A stretch of 64,000 bases of DNA. It comes from Pocillopora verrucosa. Lineage: Eukaryota > Cnidaria > Anthozoa > Scleractinia > Pocilloporidae. Of the stretch, positions 10,660-22,500 are shown piece after piece. A program made the position numbers and the translations under genes. Under the pieces are notes generated by a model. The model was not told the origin of the DNA and searched no databases. It saw only the letters and a list, made by a program, of their open reading frames with translations. How positions within the stretch are numbered: the stretch's first letter is position 1; the number at the start of each line of letters is the position of its first letter. Location: assembly GCF_036669915.1 (NCBI RefSeq), contig NC_089323.1, positions 17,573,587-17,637,586 of the forward strand, in the 5' to 3' direction.

Positions 10660-13404
10660 GCAAAAACACTTCATAAAATTCACCGCTGAAACCCATTTAT
10701 GTCGGTTTTTAGAACTATTCGCAATCCACTATAATCTTTCCAATCCTCGACGTTACTTATTTGTTTATTCCTTCTCTTTTATATTTTCCACCTTAGTAAA
10801 CGTTATTTTCAAGGTTCATTTTCTTTGAAAAAATATCTCTCAATGCTGGTCCTTTAAAACGAATTCCCTTAATAGTATCTAACTCGAAAGGTATCGGAAG
10901 GAATGTAGTTAGCTTTTACGCCCACCCGGTTAAAATTACGGTGCGGGGAGAATACTATTCCATTAGATGATGCAACAGCTAGCGCCTCACCTCCCAGAAT
11001 CCATTGGATGCTGGGATATTTTTTGCTTCGTTTTCTATGATTCGTGCCACGGCTTACGCTAAAAAAGGGAATGACGGGATGAATCGTTTCTTCTCTCTTC
11101 CACTTTTTAATTGGTTTGGAAACTGAGTCGTACTCACTTTCTCAATCAATCAAGTCCAAAACTAAAACCCCTCCTGATTCGCTTTTCCCCGCGCTGTTAG
11201 AAGCCGTTTACTTTCGTTTAATCTGTTCAGAGCTACTCTTAGTGAGATGTATCAATTTTCTATTTAACGTCCTTCTGTGACGATCATTTGCGGAACCCAT
11301 TCGAAAAACGCTTTACTTAGAATTTTCAAAGAAAAGAGAAAGCCGATTTTCCAGTTGAAGCTGGCAAAATCAAATACTACTTCATTCCGTGTGAACTGAG
11401 TTTGAGTAAGCTGGGTCTTGCAGAACTAAAACGTGTTCATGAAAACAAAGAAGATACTGGTAATCTCCCTATTTGCTATGCTCTCGGAGGATTATTCTTT
11501 TGTTACAGGAAATGAAATCCAAATAACCATATAATATCCTATTAAATACACACAAACATCTCGGCAAAAGCAAATTTTCAAAAACCAAATACATAGACAC
11601 GATTAAAAAATCAGAATTTTGTGTAATTTTATATTAGCTATTGTCCACAGATTGGATCCTCTTAGGAGATTATTTGATTAAATTTTACTTATTCGTTTTC
11701 TCATTATTGGGTTAATAACGGGGTTGTCTAATCTGACTGAAATGGGACAATATATCGCATTCTAATCGTCAACAAATAAAAGAGTTAGTTATAAAGGACC
11801 CTGTGTTAGCGCTTGTTCAGCTGCATAAGGACTAACCTCATACAATTTAACTGCCCTGTTCGCAACAGGTAAGTCTTATAAGGAACACAAACGCAGTTTT
11901 CATTCGCTCGCTTACAAAAAGCAACTCTGGTCCAAAGAACTTCTGGTACGTAAAGAGCGCTTCCGTAAATCCGGTAAAATATTTCGTCTTTTTTCCCTTC
12001 TTTTTTTCACGTTTCATTCCATTTACTTTCCATGAGATTATTCCCATGTAAAAAACCTGAACAAAGAGGACTTAACGGTAAACACTGTTTTCCCTTGCAT
12101 AGTCAAAGAGGTTAGACCATATACGATTCTCTAACTATTCAATTTTATCGTATGTAGAATGTACGACTAGATTATACCACATTTTATTAGAGGCTTACTC
12201 CAGGAGTAGCTCGCCTTTGATACTTGCTTGACCCGAAGGAGTTGAGTCTCAGAGCCGCTAGGGTTTGTCTCCGTTTTCTTTCGCATACAAAAATCAAGGG
12301 TATCATTCTCCCCCTGGATGGGATATTATTCCACCACAGCTTATCCCTAGGGTTTCGTCAGATTTCCCCGACAATTCACCACTTATATCCGTGTATACCC
12401 CTGACTGGAGAGGCAATGTGATGGCCTTTGAGCACGGTTAGACAAGGACCCGGCTGATCTTAAGGATGGCCAAAACCAACTTGCAGACTTCCTGAAACAA
12501 GTAAACTAACTTAAGCAATGGCAGAACAACGTACGTTTCACATTATTAGCGTAAAATTCAATATTTCCGTGTTTTGATCATTAATTCAAGTTTTGAACCG
12601 AGTAAACCTTTTATATGAATTCAAAATATAGGTCGGGTGTTTTTATCGCTATCAATTTCCACTTTCAATAATACTCAGCCTATGTAATAAAAATGAGCTA
12701 AGAAAAAGGAACTTCCTTTGATCAGAGTGATCAATTTTTAATTTTTACCTTTTTCTTACCAATTTTTTTCATATTCAAACTATTTTGGAAAAAATTCAAA
12801 ATCACAGTGTTCAGTACATTACAGAAATTTCATCTTGGAGAAATAATTATGGTTTAGTTTTCGTCCAGCATTAATTGCAGGAGAACAATTGAAACACATA
12901 TAAAACTTTCCATATATACGTAGCCATGTTAAATAGTTCTGCTTTTTTCAAGTCATGATATTGACGGATCAAGTAAGGTTTTTTCCATCTAATCGGCATG
13001 TTGCTTTATTTTACAAAATTATACTTTATTGACAAAAGAGATAATTGAAAACCTAAAATAAACATTGTGTTAAGTAAACTTGTCAGACTTAACCAAACAT
13101 TGCACATGTCTTAAAACATCACATGACAAATAATTGATTTTGTGTTCTTGGTCAAATTGAAAATCTTAGTAAATAAGAAGGAGAGGTAATGTCTTCTTCA
13201 TTGCAGCCTGGCATGAGTTCTTATTGCAGATTTCCCCTTAAAAATAAGAAAAAAATAAAACTCGGCTTAATTTGACCGAAAATGAAGAATGGTCCTCGGC
13301 ATTTCTTCGCAAAACTATTTTTTATCAGAAGTATTTTTTTTATGTCTTGCTTGATTATTACATCGACTCTCTTTCCTCTCAAACAGACAAATATTTCCCT
13401 CAAC
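10660..13404. other. Intergenic region between Hook and the cysteine-rich peptide gene
   Basis: No convincing exon on either strand. It holds the eroded SINE-like fragment at 12310-12425 (CCCCCTGGATGGGATATTAT, GTTTCGTCAGATTTCC). The rest is AT-rich and unremarkable. The region just upstream of 13405 has A- and T-rich tracts but no TATA box I would commit to. Confidence 0.4.
12310..12425 (+). repeat. Dispersed SINE-like repeat, second copy
   Basis: Shares the blocks CCCTGGAT(A/G)GGAT, AGGGTTTCGTCAGATTTCCC and GGAGAGGCA(A/C)TGTG with 7085-7216, in the same order and with many substitutions. Confidence 0.5.
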
Positions 13405-14112
13405 ATGAGAACTTTATTGTTCATCTGTGGAATTCTCCTTTTTGCCAGTTTTACGAAAAGTAAGTATCGACAACTCTAGTGGAGAAATATGTTTAAGTGT
13501 TCCACTTTTAAGGTGGCTATGTGACAACAAGATAGAACATTTCCGACGTTGCAGAAACCTAGAGCTTGGAAAGTCATTTGTTATCAAGGGTTTACCAATA
13601 CCCTTTTTACAAACACAGAGGCAAGCGTTAAACTTTATTCATGACAGTCTTTAATCTGTTGTATTCTAAAGATTCCCCCTCATTGGTATACAATTTTCTA
13701 CAGTACCCCCAATATATTCTCTTATTGCGGACAACTGATCTCCCCTCTGTTCCCCCCTGGATACCATTTGATCCTCCAAAATCCCATGACCTCCCCAACC
13801 AGGTGGCAAATTATCACTAGTCCCTAATATTTCTTAAAAACTTGTAGGCTCAGTTGGAAACCCGGTGCCAAGTGAAGGTAAGTTGTTTGAGTAAGTTTAC
13901 GTCTGGTGTGACTTTGGTACATTTTCTGCAGCAAATGCGTTCAAAAATTTAAACGTTGTTGTTTTTTTCTCTATAATTACATTTATGTTTTAGCGGAGGC
14001 TGGCGCTTGTAGCGTGGAAAACAAAGAATGGCAAATTGGATGTGACCATTGCTATTGCCGAAACCAATCAGTGTTTTGTGAAACAGACCCAGGCTGTCAG
14101 GAAAAAAAATAA
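13405..14112 (+). CDS. Secreted six-cysteine peptide, pacifastin-like
   Basis: Three exons, 13405-13459, 13848-13877 and 13994-14112, join in phase to a 67-residue precursor. The first exon encodes a hydrophobic signal peptide (MRTLLFICGILLFASFT). The second encodes a short Ser/Pro/Gly spacer. The third holds all six cysteines, spaced C-x10-C-x2-C-x1-C-x6-C-x5-C, and ends in a short lysine tail. This spacing resembles the pacifastin light-chain inhibitor domain (C-x9-12-CNxCxC-...-C-x3-C), but Asn after Cys2 is Asp and the last loop is longer. Known role of that family: small extracellular serine protease inhibitors. A VWC-like fragment or an unrelated secreted peptide is possible. All junctions are GT-AG in phase 1. 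An AATAAA at 14488-14493 could be its poly(A) signal. The gene model is well supported; the function is tentative. Confidence 0.72.
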
Positions 14113-14487
14113 TGATGATAAGTACGAATTTATCTGGTCACTAGTATTTGCATGATCCTTCAAGGCTTGTGTGTCATTCTATATATTCCATGACTTCCTC
14201 TGGTTAACTTGAAGTTTAGTTTCCAGGCGTTCACTCTCGCCTAATTTTCCGCGCAAAGCCTGGGAATTAGCGAGGGAGTGGCTTTCGATGGCGTCACGAG
14301 TCCAAGTTTGACCAACCTGCGAACGTGATAGAATTTTGTTGGATATATGTAGTTTTATCTAGTAAGAAATTGTAATGTTTGTCCCGCGCTCGATAAAGTT
14401 GATATGCAATTGAAGTGCTTTAAAAACCTTGATGTAATCGTTATTTACTTCTTATGAAATCTTCAACTTTATCGCCACTAGATATGA

Positions 14488-14493
14488 AATAAA
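14488..14493 (+). terminator. Polyadenylation signal AATAAA (cysteine-rich peptide gene)
   Basis: AATAAA hexamer about 375 nt after the stop at 14110-14112. It is the first one downstream on this strand. Confidence 0.45.
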
Positions 14494-15890
14494 TATACTG
14501 GTTGTGGTACGGTTTGAATTAGCTTCTCTTCTAATCACCTCGTTCCCAATCTTCCTTTCTCAAAGTGGAAGAGAGGACCCTGGCTATGAGTTTGATAAAC
14601 TTAAAACATGAACCTTTGTATGTAACTTTTCAATAATGTTATCATATCTCACAGATTTTATATATTCTCTCTTTAGGCATTTGAATTTTCGTGGGGGCTT
14701 TATCTTTAAAAGGAGCAAGACATCATCCCCACCCTTTGGTTGGAGATCGAGAGTAATTTAAGTATATGAGATGGAAAATAAAGTAGAAACAGAAAAATGA
14801 GTAGACATGGTGTGATTTATTTTCATTCGATAAGCCTTTGGCTACTGAAGCTCATCCACAGAAAAGGTTGCACGTAAACCGGGGGTCTTAAAACATAGTA
14901 TGAAAAAATTTTCAAAAAACTAGCACTTTGACAGTATTAAAACAATCCAAATTTCCCGAAGGGGAATATTTCAAAATAGTTGGAACTAGAGTTTTAACTA
15001 GCTGCCGTTTCGTCACACCAACTCAAACAAAAAAGACACCATGAGATTATTATATATAATCTATAATATATAATCACATAACGAACGATCCGACCCAGGT
15101 GATCCGTGACTCGACCCAAACTTCTTCGTTATGCTCCGCAGATATTATCGCTCCGTATATAGACTTCGCTCCGTTTTATCAAATGAATGCCTGGAACAGG
15201 CTAATGGACAAAGGGGGAAGGGAAAGATGGGTATTTTAAGATAATTTGGTTTATCACCTGAGTTGATAAAGTAATTTGGCCACCTTAAAGAGTTTCTAAA
15301 GTTGACGTTGTGAGCATTCGCCCTTTGTCATTAAAGGCTATGCACTGAGAGGTTCGAAGGTTGTCAAGTGTCCCGTACGCTGAAGAGATGTCGAAAGTGT
15401 CCTTCCGTGCCGACAAGTTCAATTTGAGGGTTGTTCAGTATTTGATCGAGAGTGAGGAAAAGAAGATATAGACAAGCTATGACGTGTTTTTCTTCGCTTT
15501 GTGTGGTTCCTTTCATTCAAATGTTTCTCATATATTATATTAGCTAATCAGGATTCATACTCGGCTGTAAGTCACCCTGTACCTCCCTATCAGTTTTCTA
15601 GGACTCCGTAATAGAATGGACAGCAAGTGGAGCGAGTTTTAATGCTTGCAAGTCGCCTCACTATCCATCTCATTTCCCGAGTGAAAAAGTGTGAAGTGTT
15701 GTAAGATCTAAATTCCACAAGTCCATAGGTCCATAGTCATTCTCTCTTTACAGTAGATTCCAGGCTTCTCTCGTCCAAGTACATTCCCACTTCGAGAGTC
15801 GATCGGGAAGTTCAGTCAATTGACCGTGGAAAGTAAGGCCATTAATTGCCGGTTAATCATCTCAGAGATCAGATCATCAACAGACTAAAC
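14494..15890. other. Intergenic region upstream of the thioredoxin cluster
   Basis: Contains an AT-only palindromic patch at about 15047-15075 (TATTATATATAATCTATAAT and its continuation) and a Penelope-type terminal fragment at 15241-15330. The 150 nt before 15891 carry several CpGs and are candidate promoter for the upstream thioredoxin first exon. Confidence 0.4.
15241..15330 (+). repeat. Penelope-type terminal repeat fragment
   Basis: TTTGGTTTATCACCTGAGTT, then TTGGCCACCTTAAAGAGTTT and GACGTTGTGAGCATTCGCCC, in the same order as the other copies listed under 1661-1745. Confidence 0.5.
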
Positions 15891-16570
15891 ATGAAAATAC
15901 TTGAAACTGTGGTAAGCTCTTGTCCTGTTGTCGTATTGCGTGAAGTAGGCATTCTTAGGTAATGTAAGTGAGTTTGTTAAAACAGCATGCTTGCTGACGA
16001 ATGTGGAATTTTTCATCTGCTCTTCTCGAGTGTTTGTTTGTGTGCCGCGTATAAATTTTAGAATACCGGTTTATTCGCCAATTTCATTACCTTCAGATGA
16101 TATTTGCTAATACCTTAATTGAAATCTGTTGTTAGTTTGTAAGATTACAAAATCGTCGTGTAACCATCAGTTTTGTCGCCCAGTCGATCTTGTACTTCGT
16201 CAACATAAATTAAAATCACATGAGGCTTCTAGAAGCCTCATGCGATCTGTTATATAATCGAGGGAGACGAGAGATTCGAAGCCAAATGGTGTTAAAACCT
16301 GCAAAGGCCTGCCTTAAATTCGTACAGCTCAGCATTTATTTTCGTCCATACCACGGTTTTCTAATTTTGATCAGCTTCTATATTCAGCTGGGAATTAATT
16401 GATTGATCATTCACGAGATAATGGTGTTCTACGTTGCGTGAGAAAGCTTTTTATCGTCTTTCTAGAAAACGACACAAAAGGAACAGAAATAGAAAACTTT
16501 ACATAAATATAACAAAACACCAGCGTATATAATGGACTTGGCCTGAAGGCTAATCCATATCAGAGCACCC
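15891..16570 (+). repeat. First-exon unit A of thioredoxin 1 (CpG-rich copy)
   Basis: Exon 1 plus about 660 nt of downstream intron, homologous to 17771-18401 and 18679-19310. By eye it keeps roughly 25 CpGs, where units B and C keep about seven each, mostly with TpG or CpA in their place. Its upstream flank differs from that of B and C beyond about 30 nt. Likely the original promoter-proximal copy. Confidence 0.75.
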
Positions 16571-19500
16571 CTGAGAATGAATTTTCAAACTGATTGTAAT
16601 TTACAATTTAAATTAAATTTTGTATGGCCTCTTGAAACCAGCCAGTGTTTCCTACAAAGAAGATCATGGGGTTGACGCCTATAGCTTGATGTCAGAATAG
16701 ATATGTTTCCAAGAATCCTTGTTCTGTGGACTTAAAAAAAAACTTCTCCTTTCACTTTCACCACCGGATAAGCCTCCAATTGACCATTTTCATCTCCATT
16801 TATTTGTGCAAAAGTTTCACACTGTTATTCAAATATTGGCAGTTTAAAGAATGTTTGTCACCTTAACCTGATGTACTTGCACACCTGCTTCCAAGTCTCC
16901 TGAAGTGCTGTGGTGGAGCATTAGAAGCTCTGATCAGGAAGGCTTACAAAAAGGGAGAACTGCTTGACACAAAAAAAATGAATTTCTTGTAGTTTTAGTC
17001 TTAAAAATAAAGTGTCTTAACCCTTTCACTCCTAAGATCTAATTAGTAATCTTCCTTGCTATCTGCCATACAATTTATATGATTTTAGTTCAGAGAATTT
17101 GGTATTGGATCAACTAATAATCCCATAGTTAATATTCTTCTCTATTCCCATCACCTGCCTGCTTGATATTGTATTGATAATGTAAGGAGAAATTCAGTCT
17201 CGGTCACTTGTGAGAGTGATAGGGTTAACTACTTTTGTTACTTATTGTCAGTAGATCTACAGATGTCGGCCATCAAAATGTTTTATACTTTCTTGTCACA
17301 CAGAACAAATATTTTACAGTTTCTCTTTTGCTAATTAAGGATAGCTTTGAGTAACTTTTTTTCTTATTTCTTGTTCCATTTTATTGTTGTGGTGTATTAG
17401 TTTATGTGAATGGTTCAGCCTAACCCTAGCCCTAACCCTAAGCAATTTATAAAAAAATATTAATGTGATCCACAATAATTTTCTTAATGTGGATTCTTTA
17501 ATGTCACTCTCTGTAGTGTTGATATTGCTAATTGTTTTGTTTTGTGGATTGGCAACAGTGTTCTGTCCAAACACATTTTCAGGGGTATTTTGCATGAAAT
17601 CTTTGTGGAAAAACTTAGTTTTGTTATATTCAGTCAAGCAGGAGAATGTTATTGTCAAACCCTAATTATTCAAACTCAGGGGATTGGGATGAATTGTTGG
17701 TATAATCAAGAATCCAGATAATCGAGAGTGAGAAAATCATCCTAGGGATAGGATCATCAACAGACTAAACATGAAAATACTTGAAACTGTGGTAAGCTCT
17801 TTTCTTGTTGTCGTATTGTGTGGAGTAGGTATTCTCAGGTAATGCAAGTGAGTTTGATAAAAATAATGGCATGCTTGCTGATGAATATGGAATTTTTCAG
17901 CTGCTCTTCCCGAGTGTTTGTTTGTTTATCTGCCAATTTCATTACCTGTAGATAATACTTGCAAATACCTAAATTAGAATCTATCATCAGTTTGAAAGAT
18001 TTCAAGATCACTGTATATCCATGTTAGTGCCTAGTAGACCTTCAACTTGGTCAACATGAAGTAAAATCACACGAGGCTACAAGAATCTATGATCTGTTAC
18101 GTGGTTAGATAGAGATGAGAAATTCCAAGCCAAATAGTTTTAAAATCTGCAAAGGCCTGTCTTAAATTTGTGCAGCCCTGTATTAATTTTCATCTATACG
18201 ACAGTTTGCCATTTTTGATCGACTTCTATATTTAGCTGGGAATTAATTTATGAGAGATGATGGTTGTTCTACGTTGCACAAGAAAGCTTTTTATTGCCTT
18301 TCTAGAAAATGAAACAAAAGGAACAGAAATAGATAACATTACATAAGTATAACAAAACATCAGAATCCCTAGTGGACTTGGCCTGAGGGCTGATCCATAA
18401 TTCTTTGGTGTCACTCTCTCAAGAATTGTTACTGCTAGCTGTTTTCTTTTGTGGATTGGCAACAGTGCTCTGCCCTACACACATTTTCAGTGGTATTTTG
18501 CATGAAATATTTGCAGGAAAACTTAGTTTTGTAATATTCAGTCAAGCAGGAGAATGTTATTGTCAAACCTTAATTATTCAAACCTGGGGGGTTGGGATGA
18601 ATTGTGGTTATAATCAAGAATCCAGATCATCGAGAGTAAGAAAATTATCTCAAGGATAAGATCATTGACAGACTAGACATGAAAATACTTGAAACTGTGG
18701 TAAGCTCTTTTCTTGTTGTTGTATTGTGTGGAGTAGGCATCCTTAGGTAATGCAAGTGAGTTTGATAAAATGGCATACTTGGTGGCGAATATAGAATTTT
18801 TCAGCTGCTCTTCACAAGTGTTTGTGTGTCGCGTAATATTTAAGAATACTGGTTTATCTGCCAATTTCATTACCTGTAGATAATACTTGCTAATACCTAA
18901 ATTAGAATCTATCATAAGTTTATGAGATTTCAAGGTTACTGTATAACCATGTTAGTGCCTAGTAGACCTTCAACTTCGTCAACATAAAGTAAAATCACAC
19001 AGGGCGACTAGAATCTATGATCTGTTACATAAGTAGACGGAGACGAGAAATTCCAAGCCAAATAGTATTAAAATCTGCAAAGGCCTGCCTTAAATTTGTG
19101 CAGCCCTGTATTTATTCTTGTCTATACCACAGTTTGCCAATTTTGATCAACTTCTATATTTAGCTGGGAATTAATTTATTATAATGATGGATGTTCTATG
19201 TTGCATGAGAAAGCTTTTTATTGCCTTTCTAGGAAATGAAACAAAAGGAACAGAAATAGAAAACATTACATAAGTTTAACAAAACATCAGAATCCCTAGT
19301 GGACTTAGGGATAATCCTTAAAATCCAGATAATCAAGGTTGAGCTGTACTGTGAAACTTAGGAAACCATGAACATAGATATATTTAAAGAATGTTTTTGC
19401 ATTTTAGCTCATATCTTAACATCAGTATGCTTATTCTCTATACCTATACATATTGTAAGATGCTGATGCGAAGAATTATTATTTAACAATCAGGAGGTTC

Positions 19501-22500
19501 TTTAGTTGGTGATCATTTTCTTAATTCTTTTGACTTTAATATGTGATTGAGTTAAATGCACTGACGCAACTGCAGAATGAGGTAAAGAAGCTTACTCTTA
19601 TAACTGTTATACCCTGCCCTTTTCTGTGGTTTTTAATTGAGAAAATAGTCAGAGACTTATGCAGTATTTAATTTTTGTGGGAATTTTTTTCTTGGAGAAC
19701 ATGTTTTAATGGCATTGGAACTACTGGAAAATTGAGGCCCTGTTAATTTTTCATGCATCATAGTAGGCTCTGAAACTAAATTATCAAGTAGTTGTTTTTG
19801 TACATAATTATGGTTGAATGATATATTTTTTCACCACAGGAAGAATTTGATCAATTCCTCAAAGATGCTGGTTCAAAACTGGTTGTCATAGACTTCTTTG
19901 CAGATTGGTGTGGACCATGCAAGATGATCGCCCCGAAATTTGTGGTAACATGGATAATTTTTTTCAACAGGACCAGTTAACTCTAAGATCTGATTGACAA
20001 TTCTCCCTTTAAGCTGCTACACATTTCCTTTTAAACTAGTTATGAGTATTTGATGTCAGATCAAGATAACAAATTCTACCTGACAAGTTTGATTATTCTT
20101 GTTACTTTTTGCTGGATAATTTATGAATATGAAAGGGAGAAGTTACATGCTAATCACTTCTGGGAGTTGAAGGGTTAAATATATAAATGTTAAGTTACAT
20201 TAATCTCTAGGTTTAGTAACAACCTACTACAATTATCTGTCTCTTTTGTGATGGAAGTAACCCAAAAGGTTTCAAATGCATACCTCTAATGGAGCTCTTG
20301 GGTGACTACAATTTTTACCCCATGGAACAAACACTGTGACTGTTGTGGATCCTTGTCTGGTTTTTCAGACGATTCAGAGAACACATTCACAACGTGGAAT
20401 GAAATGACAAGAATGCATCCAAACCAGTCACTAGACACTTTCATCTCCTTAATCATTCTAAACAACATATGGCAGTTTGCAGCCTCTCCTTACATCTAGG
20501 CAGTTCAGAAAGTCGCAAAACACTAGAACAAAAATTTATCTTCCAAATTGGCACTCTTAATCCCCATGGTATCAGCAAGCGCTTTTCATTCAACTAATTT
20601 ATTCTCGTTTTCTCATACTCCCACCGATAGCGTAGCTCCACTTGCCACATATAAACCCACACACAACCCACAATGCCTCCAATTGCTCTGACAAAGGGCT
20701 AATGCCCGAAATGTCAGCTTTTTTACTCTTTACAATGGCCAATTTGTTTTCAACTCAGTTGTTAACACTAAATTACCTGGTTTTTCAAAGGATTCCTTTG
20801 TTGCTGAATACACAAAGTGTATTTGAAAGCAAATTTTAGCAGCTGGAGTTTTGATGGAGATGTTTGAATTATGCTTAATAGGTACAATATTATTTCAATT
20901 AAATGCCACCCTTAGTTAAATGTCACAGATGGAAGCAAAGGTACCAAATTGAATGATGAATGCCATCCTTGGAGAAACACAGCACCTGATTAGAAGAATG
21001 CGGCATTTAATATGTAACACTTCTACTTCCAATTGTGACCTGGACATGGTTTCTGTTTCAATTATCAATACGATATCAAGCAGAAAAGTGATGAGAATGA
21101 TGAAAAACCTCAAATAAGGAGATTATCATCTGATCCAGTACTAAATTCTCAGAACTAAAATGAAAGTCATTGTATTGCTGGCAGTAAAAAGAGTCACTAA
21201 AGAGATCTTGGAAGTGAAAGGTTTAATGTTTATCAGATACTGTAATAAACTAATGAAAACAGCAATGTGTAGCAGCTAGAGGAGAGAATTAACAATCATA
21301 TCTTGAGAGTTAAATGGTCATGCTGGAAACTGGGTTAAAATTACTTCAATGATTAAAGGCTGATTTTCTTGTTAAACTCCATTAATTATATCAATAGATG
21401 TAATTCTTTTTTAGAAAATGGCTGATGATTTCAAGGCAGAAGTGGAGTTTGCAAAGGTGAATGTGGATGAAAATACGGTAAGTTGGCTTTGCTTGAGCAT
21501 TGATTCAGCTCTGAAAGTTTACCTATGAAATGTTATGATCATAATTTACAGATGTCCTGTAGTTGAAGCATCTGACTGCAAAATGAACTGCAGTAGTGTT
21601 GCAAGTGAATTGACTAAAAAAGGAATACAGTAGTGTAAACTGCTGCTTATAACTCCAGGGCTTATACAACTGCGTAAGGGGTTTAGAAGGGCTTTTTTAT
21701 AATCCTTTGTCCCCTATGAATGACCAGCATTTATCTTCTCCTTACAGTACCACCCCTGATTCATATGTTAAGGTCATAAAAATAAAGGAAATGGTCCCCA
21801 ACTAAAGAAGCTCTTGATTGTTAGAAAAATTCTCCTAGTCAGCTCTCAAGGAAATGCATAGAGAACAGTACTGACAAAACACATGCTAATGTGAGGGTGT
21901 AAAGGGTTTGACAGAGGGGCTTATATCAAGAACAGAAAAAGCGCTTCAAAACAAGTTATAGCAGAGCTGATCAAGATATGTGATGCTTTAAGATGTCACA
22001 AAAATTGAATTTGTTTCAATGAATTTGGAACAGAATTAAACCTGGCAACACTAATAAAACTGGCATGTAGCTAAACAGAAGTTCAGACTTTTTCCTTAAA
22101 GTTCATGTTTGCTCAGATTCAACTGATTCACCAAGGGGTTCTTATCTCTTAAAACAAGAAGAGGTGGACAGGGGCTCATATCTGGGGGGGGAGGGGGGGA
22201 GGGGGCAATCAAAGGTATTTTCTTTTGTTTTATGGGTAGATGGGCTTACATGTATAACTAGTATGGCTTAGTAATAGGGGTGTTTATAGCTGATGTTTAC
22301 AACATGCACATGGAGCAATTTTCTGAGTTTGACAATTATACATTTGTGTTGTATATCTGAATACAGGAAACTGCTGAAAAAGAGGAGATTTCAGCTATGC
22401 CAACTTTTAAGTTTTACAAAAATGGTGCTAAGGTGAGTCACTTTCCATATTGCAAGTATTATTGCTCAGAAATGATCATTATTAGTATTTGTAAGTGTTA

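Noticed and set aside
17335..17658. 107-codon minus-strand frame with a short CCCTAA-like stretch (17421-17441) as telomere remnant or gene
   Set aside because: Only about three CCCTAA-like units are present, too few for an interstitial telomere, and the frame overlaps the duplicated thioredoxin unit with no similarity.
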